Positions 53,266-64,000 are shown, counted from the first letter of the stretch. The stretch: 64,000 nt of DNA from Thecaphora thlaspeos (GCA_900291925.1 UWYS01000023.1:62001-126000); one strand, 5' to 3'. The notes: generated by a model not told the origin, from the letters alone. Numbers and translations are program-made.

Positions 53266-55950
53266 TTACAACGAGCTCGACTGTATGCTGTCACCCTTCC
53301 TCTTGATTTGTGCCAAGGCCGCCATGGCAGCGACGGCAGCAACGGTCGACGACGAGCCCATGAAGTCCGTCGTCGCCTTCTGCTGCTGCTCGCCGCTCGT
53401 CGACGAAGATTCGTCGGGCATCTCGCTGTCGACGACGATCAAAGGCGGGGCCGACGTTTGCTGCTGCTGCTGCGGCTGTTGCTTGGTATCTGCGGCGGTG
53501 GCGGCGGGGGTCATGTGCGAGTCGACGTCGAAACCCAGGCTAAGGTCCGTATCGGAGAGGTGCGATGAAGGCTGGGTAGAGGTGGAGACGAGCTCGTCTT
53601 CAGTCTCTTCCTCCTCTTCTTCACCCGATGGTCGGATGAGAGAGTAGCGTGATGTCGGCTCGACGGGCCCGAGGACTTGACCGAGCGAGAAGCCGCTGAA
53701 ACGCAGTGGGAATGAGAGCAGGAAAGGTTGAAGTGTCAGTTTCGGCTGAGACGGAGGATGTGGTGCACTTGTCCTCTTCCGGACTCACCTGTTGAGTTCG
53801 CCGCTGGATCGGCTGATGCCGAGCTTCGCCAGGTCGCCTGCCGGCATGCCAAGAAGGGCGATGCTAAAGAGGATCACCATGAGCGCCATGCTGCTGGCCG
53901 TCCTGCGAGGATGTCCGAGTTGGCCGTACGGACTGTGAGGAGGGTGTTCGCCGCTGCCGGCGCCCCTCTGCGTCGCGTCGCTCGAGCTCGAGAGCGACGA
54001 CGGCGACGACGGAATCGAAGGCGACCTATCGGCGGTAGACGAGGAGAAGCCGCTGCCGAAGCGCGAACCGCGGTACAGCAGGCCCACCCCGTACTTGGGC
54101 GTGGCGATGTTGGCGAGCTGCAGCTTCTTGCTCTTGCGTGCCGCTGCCGAGAAGCTCTCGATCGTCGGTGTGGCGGCGAAGCTGAACGACGTGTCCATGT
54201 CCTCGACCTTGATTTTGTCGAGCTCGGCGCTTGGGTCGCCGTCGCTTGACTGCGAGAATTCTGCGATGGTGTCGCCGCTGGTGCTGCTGCTGGGCGCGAG
54301 ACCGGGTGCGATTGTGAGGGAAGGGGCGTGTGGCTGCACACCCCGGAAGGGAGGAGCTGCGACTGTTGCTGAGCTCGTCTGCTGCCAAAAGGACGGCTGA
54401 TCTGCGACGATGGCGGGCTGAACGGCGAGCGAGGCGGCGGTTGCAAGGGGGACGAGCCTAGCCTGCCTAAGGGCCTCGAGCTCAGCAATGAGGTCCTGCT
54501 CACGTTTCCTTGACGCAGCGAGGTCGGCCTTGAGCTTGTCGATTGCGTCAGCTTGCCAGGGCCGTGCGCCGTTTGTGCCGTCCTGCGCGTCGCCGGAGCC
54601 GTTGTCCGGCTCGGCGCTATCGCGGCTGGGGGCCATCATCGTGTCGTCGGCGGTGGGGGCGATGCTGGCTCCCTGCTTGGCGATGACCTGTTCGAGGCAG
54701 ATAATGGCCATCGGATCCTCGCCCGACAGCAGCGTCGGGAGGACCGTCTGGCCCAGCATCTCGCTGGGAGCGTTGGGGCCCGCGATGACCTCCCACATCC
54801 TCCACGCCATGATTGACATGGCCTTACACTTGACCTCTAGCTCCTCGAACTGCTCGCGCTTCCGCTGACGCGAGAGAAAGGCAGCAGCACGGTTCTTTAC
54901 CAGCCTCGCCTCGCGTTTGGTGAGGCCTGTCGTATCCGGGTGGACGAAAAGGCTCGAATGCTTGGCAGTGGTGTCGATGACGGGGAAAGGGTAACCGGCC
55001 TCGGTGACTTGCGACGCTGAGGGTGGCGGTCGCCTTGGTCCGGCCTTCCTTGAGTCCTTCTCATTGGCGCTGCCCGCCTCGCCGTCCGCAGCGACGCTGT
55101 CCTTCCTGGCGGCGCGAGGGCTGAAGCCCGATGCTGCATCTGCTCCGCCCTTGGGCTTTCTCTTGCCAGCCTTTTTGAGCGAAACGGCATCCTTGGACTC
55201 GAAGCCGTCTCCCATCCCGCCGGCAGCGGCTAAGTCCGAGCTAACGGATGCAGGCTGGCTGTCGCTGTCGATGAGAGAGAGCTTGCGCTTTTTCTCCAGG
55301 GGTGTGCCAGTAAGTGTGTCACTGTAGAGATTGATGCTGGGCTGCGTCGGAGTCCTGAAAGGCTGGCCGAGATAGGCAAACGAGGTCGACAGGGCGTTGC
55401 AGTCATCCTCAGTCTTGATCTGGACGTCCTGCGGGAAGTTAAAAGGGGTAGCCTGGTGCAGCGAAGGGACATTGTCGAGCGCCAAGGAGCTGATCGATCG
55501 GGTGAGGCCGGCGCCGTCCGAGACGGAGCACCACATCTCTGCGCCGTGCTGTTGCACAAAGGGCTGCTGAAACAGGACTCCGGTGGCCGCGGCGGCATCG
55601 AAGCGCTTGCGGAAAGGGTCGGGCTCAAAAGAAGCGTCCGGCGCCATTGAGGCGGAAGAGCCACAGGGCTGCTGCTGCTGCTGCTGCTGCTGGAGAGACG
55701 ACGGCGCATCGAAAGCGTGAAGCTTGTCGGAGGCGCCTGCCGCGACGGCATAACAGGCGGAGCCGGAGCCCATCACCTCAGTCGACTCAGACACGATGGA
55801 CCGGGGCGAGTGGAAGTTGGGTAAAGGCGAATCTGCCGAGTTGGCATCGCGTAAGACGTCGTCATCGCCCTTGTCGTTGCCGCAGAGGAACTCATGGTTG
55901 AGGAAGCTGTCAAAGTCCGAGTTGCTGTCGCAGTGGTTGAAGCCGTCCAT
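53266..55950 (-). CDS. bZIP transcription factor with C-terminal membrane segment
   Basis: Exons 55950-53789 and 53695-53266 (93-nt intron) give 863 residues. The N-terminal ~330 residues are a Ser/Pro/Gln-rich, acidic activation-type region with a poly-Gln run. The basic region LTKREARLVKNRAAAFLSRQ (about 340-365) has the N-x7-R bZIP signature and resembles the ATF6/CREB3 type. The zipper is short (FEELEVKCKAM), breaks at GPNAP, and a second coil lies at about 475-510 (DKLKADLAASRKREQDLIAE). A hydrophobic segment at ~687-707 (SMALMVILFSIALLGMP) is followed by 156 mostly acidic and Ser/Gln-rich residues supplied largely by the last exon. Inferred: a membrane-held factor released by cleavage, as for animal ATF6 or SREBP. 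It is not the Hac1/Cib1 type. Confidence 0.85.
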
Positions 55951-56301
55951 GCTGTGCTAAGCTGTCGTCTAGGCGGGTGGTGTTGACGGTAGTGGCGGTC
56001 TGGGAAGAATCGAGATGGGCTTGCGGAAGAAGAGAAGGGCCCTTTATCTGTAGTCCAGAGGAGCAAATGGTGGGGAGGGTTCGTTTCAGCAACGGACGAG
56101 CCTTTTGTGCAATCACCTCATTTCGGAGGGAAGTGGACCAGGACTCTTAAGGCGCAAGGTGAACTATCGTACCCGGCCTATCCAGCCCATGCAGATCACC
56201 GCTGAACGGGCAGCCTGGAGGAGGCCTTTGCTCCCTTCACTGCTGACACACCCCTCGTCCTGGAGGAGCAGACACTCACGATAGCCGCAGGCGAATAGAC
56301 C
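55951..56301. other. bZIP gene promoter region
   Basis: Upstream region of the minus-strand bZIP gene and possible 3' flank of the weak candidate gene at 56302. Nothing else seen. Confidence 0.4.
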
Positions 56302-56878
56302 TTAGACGTTGGGTATGCGCCTTGCTATGGGTGGAGGCCCAAAAGGAGGAACGAGCGGCACGTTGCACCAGGCGAATGTTGCAGGTGGGGCGGGAGCAGA
56401 CGGCGGGGTTTCCCGAAGGTCGACGGCGAAAAGCTGCAAGGCGTGGTCAAGGAAGACAATGGAGTTAGCGTGGAATGGGACCGCGGCGGGATGAACGAAA
56501 GTGAAGGAAGGGCAGGGCAAGCTTGGGGGGGTCCGTAAGGTGGCGAAGTACGGAGGCGAGAAGCGCTCTGCGGATGATGCTTGAAACAGGTGGGGCTGCG
56601 ACGAGCAAGACGAGGAGAGACACGAGGAGAACAAGAGGAGGATTCGTCAGGCTAGGCCCAGGAAAATGCTACACAACCTTGGAGGAGGCGACAGACGAGG
56701 CGGACAAAGCGGCGACCGAGGTGGCAAGGGAGATGCTGGCCCAGTGGCCTAGTTGGCGCCCTGACCTTGTCGGCTGCACTGCGCCCTTGATCCGCTCAAC
56801 CTTAGCCTGTAGCTCTGTCTCGACGCCCGTTTCGGGACTAGCAAGGAGGGTCGGGCAGATGGGGTTGCTTTTTGCCAT
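56302..56878 (-). CDS. Weak candidate: small two-exon protein, unknown
   Basis: Exons 56878-56678 and 56595-56302 would join in phase 0 over an 82-nt intron (donor GTTGTG, weak; acceptor cgtcgcag, good) to give 164 residues. The N-terminus MAKSNPICPTLLASPETGVE and the second exon (HANSIVFLDHALQLFAVDLR, TFAWCNVPLVPPFGPPPIAR) have more balanced composition and more G/C at third positions than the frames around them. No family is recognised and the donor is poor, so this may be chance. Confidence 0.25.
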
Positions 56879-59776
56879 CTCTCGCCGGGGCTCGGGCCTT
56901 CTCCCGTCGGGGCCCCCGGAAAGAGGGTGTCTCCAAACTCAAGCTCCGTGTACTTCTTAACCTAAGCGTATTGTTAAAGTCAAACATTACCCACCAGGCC
57001 AGATCGCTGAAGACGAAAGCGTGTCGAAGATGTGCGTCTGCTCTACTTTGCTGTCGGGTTTCGGATGGTTGAGGCGTCGGGGCGAGCCGAAAGCTTGAAG
57101 TGAAGGGCGATGCGTCAGCCAGAGGCGCGTTGAGATCCGTCCGGGAGCGCGCGGAAAGCAGAGGGTCCCACGGACCGCGTGTGATGGCTCGTGCAGGCTT
57201 GTCGAAAGGGCTCCTCGGGCGGCAGTGTAACCGAGGGCAGGTGGGCGACAGGGGCGGAGGAGGTCCGAGTGGTCGCCGTCTGCACAAACGCCGGATCGAG
57301 CCGAGGGCGTTGGTGTGGGTTCGAGCGATGGCGATAGAAAGCAGAGGTAGTTTTACTTGTTCCAGCTATGCTGCTACCATCTGTACTAAGGGAGATGTGC
57401 TGGTCGGCGGTCTGGTCGGTGAGCAGACGGCGCTAGGTCGCGGGGTATGACGGTATGTACGAATGTGGCGCGGCGTCAAGCTGGGCCGATGTGCGGATAA
57501 AGATGCGGCTGAATCTGATGCCAACGTGTATTAACGTAAGAGGCGAGCACGTGTAGCTCAGGATGTAAGCACGGCTGGCGTATTTGTGGTCGTGGTACGT
57601 CGTGGATCGTTGTCCCTTGTCGTGGTGGTCCGTCTTTCGTGATAGTTCGCCGATGTCGTGTTGGACAATTGGGTCGACGAAGAACGAAGGTCAAGACCGA
57701 GATGTGCGAGGATCAATGGGATCGATTTTGGTCGCTAAGAAGGCGAATCGTGCACGGTGCTAGCTCGAGAAGCCAAGGAAGGTGCCAGACGTGCGTAAAT
57801 GGTCGGTGCAGGTCCATAGAAGAGTGTCCGTGGTTGCGACGCGAACGAAAGGGTGAGAGGCGAACAAAAACGAGGTACCAGCCCGCAGGAGACGACGAAA
57901 GGAAGAGGGTGAGAAGAGGGGGACGTGCATGAGTCGTTGTTGATGATGGTGAAGAGCGAGTGAGTCGTGAAGCTGGAACGAACTGCCAAAGGCATCCAGA
58001 AGCCGAAGAATGATGGGTCGTGGCGACGGCGGAGGCGTTCTATCCCGCCGTAACGTACGGGCGGGAGGCGGGGGCGGGCAAGGCATCGGGGGCTGTGGCT
58101 GCAGATGCAGAAGCTTTTGGAACAGACAGGGCAAGCACGACAGGAGGACAGGACGGCGCATGTCCATGCATCTCTCTTCCATGCAAAGCAACGCGTCGGC
58201 AACCCTCTCGCCCCCCGGCCCCTCAGCTGTAGTAGTAGGTACTGTACGCAGCGTGTCCCGTCTCGACGGCTTCACCGCCGAACCCGCCAAGCACCAGACC
58301 TCTCGTCGTGCTTGCCTGCCTAGCCTCTTCTCCAGGAGAGGGAAGCGATGGCGACCGAAGGCGGGAAAAAAAGGGGGGGGTGGGGGGGGAAGTGATCTAT
58401 GTACAATATCTGCCTGCCTACGCCCGCCGTGACAGCTCGGGCACCTCGTTGCATTTCCTTTGTTCTGGGGCTGGTGAGAAATCGGTAGGTCCGCTGCGCT
58501 ATGCCACGCCACCCCGAACGGGATCCCATCACATCCCAAGCCGATGCTAGGGGCGGCGCGCTGCTCGATCTCAGCGCCTACTGCAGCTCTCCTCGATGTA
58601 GCGGCGATGACTTTATAGCCAAGGAAGGGAGCAGCCATAAAGTTATTCGTCGGCGGTCGACCGCTCCATCGCAATCGACGCCCTGGCTGGAGATGCAAGG
58701 GCCTGGTGCTTTTGCGCGACGTGCAGACGGGCTACGCCAGCCCAGCCTTAACTTGAGCGCACGAGCCCCAGAGATAATATTATATTGTCAAGTACAGTAC
58801 CTATTACGTCGGTTGCCTTTCCCCTTCTCCGGCCAGCCCATTCACCTCGGCAAGAAGTCTAGAACTTAGATCGAAGCGAGAGCCCGATCACGTCCTACGG
58901 TATAACTTATAGCGGGATCTAACCGTCGGTGTTGGTGGCGGTAGGGATGGCGAGCAACTCTGTCCAGCCGGCTCGTCTTTGGCCAGATGTCGGCAGGTCT
59001 GCCAAGGAGCGCACCGCTCCGCCGCACGCAACAGCTCTCGCTTCAGTAGGAAATTAATATTCCCGCTCCCGCTCTTTCGGTAGAAAGCCTAAACGGCAGA
59101 GACCGCGACACGGCGTTCCGACGGGGCGTCTCTTTGCACCGCGAACGAGGACACTTTCGAACGAGGAAGAGAAGGAAAGGACAGGCAAAGAGACCTGGAG
59201 AAGGACGGTGAGGGTACTCGGACGCGCACATAATTCAGAAGGGTGGGGCGGTAGGCTGGGCGGGCGGCAAATAGTATCTCCTGAACGTACAGGCGAGAGA
59301 CGAGCTTGTGGCCTGAGGCGTCTGGCTCTCGTTGGCGGCGACATGGACACCCGATGGAGCGAGAGCCATCGTCTGGATGGAGCAAGACGGGCAGGACGAT
59401 GCTGAAGGAACGACGAATGAAGGCAGCGACAGGACCTTTCTTACTGCCCCTTGGGTCCGCTCCTTGCATCCAGCATCTTCCGGCGCAGGATCGAGGCTCA
59501 GCGCGAAGTAAGCGCCGCCGAAAAAGGGACGTCCGTCGCTACGTCGGGCTGAGTCTTCTTCGCGACTATGTGCGGCAAAGCCTATGACATCCTTCATACC
59601 GTTCTAATCGCCAACAACACACGCTCGAAACTGCTCGCTCGGTCGTCAATCGCATCGTCCAAGGGGTGTCGGATTCGTAATGGAGCGAAACGCAGGAAGA
59701 GGTCCATTCAGCGACCGTAGAGCGCCGCCGGGGAGACCGTCATGGCACGTTGTGATGCGGACAGGAAGCCACACCC
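56879..59776. other. Gene-poor stretch
   Basis: 2.9 kb, the longest stretch of the window without a supported gene. Open frames on both strands are Arg/Ser-rich and none has motifs, balanced composition or convincing splice structure. It has G-runs near 58370-58390 and is less GC-rich than the genes. I see no transposon ends, RNA gene or rDNA similarity. Confidence 0.4.
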
Positions 59777-60327
59777 CTAGAGCTCTTCCTTTCCTGAGGT
59801 ATCCTTGGCGGCGGCCGCGCGAGGCTCGAGGATGTCGAGGAGCTCGACTGGCCAGAAGTGGCCCGGCCCAAGAAAACGGTGGACAGGGATGTCAGCAGCA
59901 GAACGATACATCAACTACAAAGACTCCGGCCCGGCGTCGCTCGCTACTCACCATCAAAGACCAAGGCAGCGTTCGGCGGAATCACTCCACCTGCACCGCG
60001 AGAACCGTACCCGAGCGACGGAGGGATCTGGAGCTTCCTCTTCTCGCCAATGCACATGTCCGTCAGCCCGCGGTCCCAGCCCCGGATGACCTGTCCGGTG
60101 CCCAGCGTGAACTCGAACGCCTGGTTCCTGTCGAGCGACGAGTCAAATTTTGTGCCATCCCAGAGCGTACCGGTGTAGTGCATGCTCAGCAGGTCGCCGG
60201 CTCGGGAGCGAATGGGGCAGGCGGTGGGGCGGTGCTTGACGCCGATCTGAAGCTCGGTCGGAGGCTCCTTGGCCAGGACGGCGACGGCAGAGGCGAAGAG
60301 GAGAGAGTGTGTAGATGCGAGCTTCAT
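59777..60327 (-). CDS. ER-lumen FKBP-type peptidyl-prolyl isomerase (FKBP2-like)
   Basis: Catalyses cis-trans isomerisation of prolyl bonds during folding in the ER. Exons 60327-59952 and 59847-59777 (104-nt intron) give 148 residues. A signal peptide is visible ([19 protein letters not shown]). The FKBP domain is complete: [47 protein letters not shown], and after splicing ALVFDVELLDI, keeping the aromatic and Asp residues of the FK506/rapamycin pocket. The last exon adds a short linker and ends in KEEL, an HDEL-like ER retrieval signal. Length and layout match FKBP2/yeast Fpr2. It is divergent from CWC15. Confidence 0.95.
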
Positions 60328-60709
60328 GTTGTGTGTGGTGCGTGTGATGTGTTTAACGGTGGAAGAGGGTGTGTTTGTGTGTGAAGGTGGAGCGGTCAGG
60401 CAAGAAGCTGACGTGGAGAGGGCTGAGCTTCTTCTCGCCGCGGTGGCAGGGAGGACCGTGCAGACCCGCGGTGGCAGGTTGGCCGGCGTTCTTTCGGCCG
60501 AGTCGACGCGTCACATCGCCCGATTCTTCCTTTGGGCAAATCAGGCAGCAACGCCTCTTGAACCCTTGCACGCCTGCCGCGCCTCACTTTCCCGTCCTCC
60601 ATCCCCTCATCTCGCCTCACCAACAGCGGCATCCTCTTGACCCACCCGAACTGGACCCCATCGCGCTCGACTCCGCACCAAACTCTACACTCGCCAGCTC
60701 AACATCGCA
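60328..60709. promoter_or_regulatory. Divergent promoter, FKBP2-like / CWC15
   Basis: 382 bases between divergent start codons. Includes a near-repeat ccgcggtggcaggga / ccgcggtggcaggtt around 60438-60480. No other feature. Confidence 0.5.
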
Positions 60710-61849
60710 ATGTCCACCGCCCATCGCCCCACCTGGGAAGCGCAAAAGGCGAAAGCCGACTCCGCCCACCTCTCCGCCCAGACCGTCAAAAACTACCTCC
60801 CGGCACATACACGCCTAAAGTTCCGCCAACCCGCCCAGTCCGCCGACATCTGCAGCATCCAGACGAATCCGGAAAGGCGACGCGACCTGAAACGCGAGCT
60901 GGAGGCGGCAGAGCGCGAGGCCACGAACAAGAAGAGGCTGGCGCAGGGTCTTCCGCCACTTGAAGACGAGAGCAGGAGAGGGGATGCAGAGGCTGGTGAA
61001 GAGGGGGAGGAGAGTGCAAAGAGGCGGAAGCTGATCGAAGAAGCGAGAGATCTGGATAGGGACGATGACGACGATGAAGACGACGACAAGGCCGGGGCGG
61101 ATGGCGCCAAGGCGGCGCGGTCCAGCGCGAAAGGCAAAGGGAAAGCGATCGATGATGATGATGCAGACGACGACGACAAGGACGACGCTTCGGCCAAGTC
61201 ATCCGCATCCTCTGGTGACTCCTCAGACGACTCGGACGACTCGGACGACGAAGAGGACGATACAGCCGCCCTGCTTCGCGAACTGGAAAAGATCAAGCGC
61301 GAGCGGGCCGAAGAGAAGACACGGCAGGAACAGGAAAAGGAAGACGCAGAGCGGTCGCAGCGCGAAGACGAGATTGCGCTCGGCAACCCGCTCCTCAATC
61401 TCGAGAATGCAATGAAGAACGGCGGCGGGAGCAGCACGCCAGGAGGCGCTTCCTTGGTCGGTGCCGCTGCTGTCGGCGGCAAGCGAGGAGGGTTCGGCGT
61501 AAAGAGGAGGTGGGACGACGATGTCATCTTCAAGAACCAAGCCAGCGGCGCGGCGACGAGGGAGGGTGGCGGCGGATTCATCAACGATCTGACCCGTGAG
61601 TTCTTTGCTCGTCGCAAACCCATTCTCTCGGTGGGACATTGGCCGTGAATCGAAGAGCTCGTATCGACTGACATTCCTTCTCTGCTCCCCATGCACCCGC
61701 GACGAACAGGTTCCGAATTCCACAAGAAGTTTATGAACGTGAGCACCAGCGCCGTCGCTGCTCGTCGCGTCTGCTGACATCTTGCGCCACATCTGACGCC
61801 TCCTCCCCCTTTCTTTTCCGTTTTCGCATTACAGCGCTACATCAAGTGA
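60710..61849 (+). CDS. CWC15: Pre-mRNA splicing factor CWC15
   Basis: CWC15 (Cwf15/AD002) belongs to the Prp19-associated complex of the active spliceosome. Three exons (60710-61595, 61710-61738, 61835-61849) give 309 residues. The N-terminus MSTAHRPTWEAQKAKAD is the family signature. The middle is acidic and Ser-rich (DDDDDEDDD and SSDDSDDSDDEEDD), then AALLRELEKIKRERAEEK and the conserved end, which is only rebuilt by the two tiny last exons: GNPLLNLE, KRRWDDDVIFKNQA, then DLTRSEFHKKFMNRYIK. The 29-nt and 15-nt exons would be lost by many gene finders; without them the open frame ends at 61648 with an unrelated tail. Confidence 0.96.
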
Positions 61850-62221
61850 GCAGTATTCTCTTCTGTATTGTACCATTCGCCAAGTCATTGCGTAGCCATA
61901 CCACGAGTCAACCTGTTACAGCATCAGCAGCTGCTGCACCCGTGTGTCTGACCAAGACGGCCCGAAAGGCGATGGTCCGATCAATGACCAAGTAGGTTTG
62001 ATTGACATCCGGCCTCGACCGAAACCGAGGCAGAGGCTGTGTTCGTCGCTCTGCTCCAAACAATAACTGGGAGCTAGCCTCTCGCTCGCTCTGCAAGACC
62101 CTACGACGCCGCGTTTGTCCGGTCGATATCAAGAAAAAGCCAAGTCTGTTCTGACATTCCATCGCGCTTGATAAATGACATGCAACGTGTCTCCGTTCGT
62201 CCCTAGAAGAGAATGAGCACA
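61850..62221. other. Convergent 3' region, CWC15 / oxidoreductase
   Basis: 372 bases between convergent stop codons, less GC-rich than the flanks. Presumed 3' UTRs; no gene. Confidence 0.45.
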
Positions 62222-63567
62222 TCACTTCGTCTTCTTGCTCTCGGCGTCCCACTCCTTTGTCTCGATGTGAATCTTGGCGTACTTCGAGAGCCTCTCTGCC
62301 AGCTTTTCGGCGCCGAGCGTGGCCGAAGTCAATACGCCGCCCTTGACAGCGAGGGGACCGCAAGCCTCTCGATCCTCGAGGGCGATGGTGAGGGCACTCT
62401 CGACGATGAGCTTCGACGTGACGGTGTAGCCCGGATCGCCACTGGCCTTGATGGTGCAGACCGCGCCGGACTGCTTGGTACGCGCCAGAGTGCGGACAAG
62501 CATGCTTCCGTTTTCCAGCTGATAGGTCGATGGACCGCCGTTCTCCGGTAGCACGGAGGCGATGAGCCACCGGACGATGGCCAGATGGCCAATCGCCCAG
62601 CCAAAGAGCCATACCATGATTGAGGCGAACCAGGCGGCAGGTCGGACGGGCACAATGAGACCGTCGTAGTACTGGAAGCTGCTGCCGTACTGCTCGTCGG
62701 CGTGGGCCTGCTGCAGCAGACCCCAGGATCGGTTGACGATGCGGTTGTTGTGCGGCGTAAAGGGCGTGATGGCGCCGTACCTCTTGAAGTGAGGGAAGTA
62801 GTGCGAAAGGTAGTGCGTCGACGTATGCCTTCCGACGACTGTTGTGGCAAAAGCAGTTCGGGATAAAGAGAGGGGGAAGAAGAGTGTCAGTCGATTGGAC
62901 GAGAGGGCGTCATGCTCAAAAGGAAAGGGCGGGAGTTACTTCACGCACCGGGACTGAGCCAGTCTGGCTTGCAGGCCGAGAGCTGGTCAGGGTTGAGGTG
63001 CATGTCGATGGCGCTGTTGATGGTACCGCTCGAGGCGCCACCTTTAACGGCGATGCCGCAGTCGGCGGTGAGGACCTCGGAGGCGGGGCCACCGAGCTTC
63101 TTTGCGAGCTGCACGGCGAGATAGGTCGAGAGGTCAAAGGGAAGCGAGTCGAAGCCGACCGAGGGAGCGATGACGATGCCCTTTGTCTGCGCCTCGAGGT
63201 GGTATCTATCGATGAGGGTGGCGTTGAAGCCGGTCTCGCCGCTAAGGTCGACGTACGAGGTGGCGGCCTCGACGCAGGCCTTTACGAGGTTATCGGCATT
63301 ATGTTTGCGGTAGGGGCCGGCAAGGTTAATGACGACGGTGACCTGCTTGGCCATGTCAAGCAGGGTTGCGTACTTGTTCGAGTCTGCCTCGATGGTGCCG
63401 ACGTCGGTCGAGAGGTTGAGGTCGTCGCGCAGCTTCTTGAGCCTGGCCTGGCTGCGGCCGCCGAGGGCCCAGCGGGGCGACTGAGGGTGCGAGGCGAGGT
63501 AGCGGGAGACGAGCTTCCCGGTGAAGCCCGTGGCACCATAGACGACGACGTCGTAGTTGCGCGACAT
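62222..63567 (-). CDS. Saccharopine-dehydrogenase-like oxidoreductase (SCCPDH type)
   Basis: Exons 63567-62949 and 62838-62222 (110-nt intron) give 411 residues, close to human SCCPDH (429). The N-terminal Rossmann fold has the nucleotide-binding loop YGATGFTGKLVSRYL and GGRSQARL, then VVINLAGPYRKHN and VDLSGETGF, all typical of the family. The junction joins DWLSP to VVGRHTSTHYLSHYFPHFKR. A hydrophobic segment near residues 275-300 (WFASIMVWLFGWAIGHLAIV) suggests membrane or lipid-droplet association, as reported for SCCPDH. True saccharopine dehydrogenase activity is unlikely; the physiological substrate of the family is not known. The C-terminus is basic (ESKKTK). Confidence 0.93.
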
Positions 63568-64000
63568 GCTGGTAATGTTATGGCGGGGGTAAAGATGAGC
63601 ACACTACGCGAGGGGGAGAGGGGATGGTAGACGGAGGGAGGCAAGCAAGAAGAGGGGGAAGGCGAGGGGCCTCATTTGACAGTGTCCTCGGGTTGCTATC
63701 CCCCGTTGCCGCCGAGGCCATGTATGGTCGGTGTGTTGGCGCGCCGCCTGCCTTGACGGGCGAGCCGACAAAAGGCAAACGAGCACGAGAAGAAGCAAAG
63801 GCTAAGATATGCTTGGTTCGGCGTGGGCTGAGCAGGTGGCATCGGCAGGCAACCAGCGAGGCCCGTCGTGCCGCTTTCACGCCGGGCAAAGGGTGCGCGC
63901 CGGGCCTGTCCGAGGCTTGCCCTTCGGAGCCGCGTCTGCCAGTCCGCCCTGTTGGACAGCGCTGTCTTCGACGTCACCGCCCAGAGCTCCTCGGTCGTGA
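63568..64000. other. Promoter region of the oxidoreductase gene, right edge
   Basis: 433 bases to the edge of the window, presumed promoter and leader of the minus-strand oxidoreductase. A plus-strand frame open to the edge (63809-64000) has no features that support a gene. Confidence 0.4.

Noticed and set aside
57760..58698. 312-codon minus-strand frame in the gene-poor stretch
   Set aside because: Composition is Pro/Arg/Ser low complexity with homopolymer Pro runs and no splice-site or family support.

Overview
This is nuclear DNA from a fungus with GC-rich, spliced genes, most likely a basidiomycete and possibly one of the smut relatives (Ustilaginomycotina). The evidence is: almost every gene has one to four GT-AG introns of about 95-150 nt; third codon positions favour G/C; intergenic regions are short; one gene encodes a membrane protein of the DUF6533 type, known mainly from basidiomycetes; and a dispersed 5S rRNA gene reads like the basidiomycete consensus. 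The species cannot be named from the sequence. There is no sign of a secondary-metabolite cluster, transposon, CRISPR array or bacterial operon.

Layout. 0.9-9.3 kb: eIF2A (+), then a ~1,960-residue coiled-coil protein of unknown function (-). 10.4-13.4 kb: an FHA / coiled-coil / tail-anchored protein of the STRIPAK Far10/Vps64/SLMAP type (-). 15.0-21.5 kb: cohesin SMC3 (+), a 5S rRNA gene (-), nicotinate phosphoribosyltransferase (+). 22.8-27.1 kb: a rhodanese plus tyrosine-phosphatase protein of the MAPK-phosphatase type (+). 27.7-30.5 kb: a disordered protein (-) with a KEN box, an FGF motif and a short C-terminal motif that together suggest a sororin-like cohesin protector. 31.6-33.9 kb: a multi-exon DUF6533-type membrane protein (+). 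34.8-38.3 kb: a GT90 glycosyltransferase (+) and a Gdt1-type cation transporter (-). 38.8-43.7 kb: a small acidic orphan (+) and a TRK potassium transporter (-). 45.4-53.1 kb: SAGA subunit SPT7 (-) and vesicle tether USO1 (+) from a shared divergent promoter. 53.3-56.0 kb: a bZIP factor with a C-terminal membrane segment (-). 56.3-59.8 kb: a gene-poor stretch with one weak candidate gene. 59.8-63.6 kb: an ER FKBP (-), splicing factor CWC15 (+) and a saccharopine-dehydrogenase-like oxidoreductase (-).

The genes are mostly unrelated housekeeping genes. Two loose themes stand out. SMC3 and the putative sororin-like protein, about 12 kb apart, would both act in cohesion. USO1, the ER-retained FKBP, the Gdt1 transporter, the GT90 enzyme and the membrane-tethered bZIP all concern the secretory pathway. 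The best candidates for something new are the sororin-like protein with its easily missed last exon, the membrane-anchored bZIP factor, and the phosphatase whose catalytic domain is split by roughly 350 extra residues. Gene models were spliced by hand; exon junctions are stated so that they can be tested.
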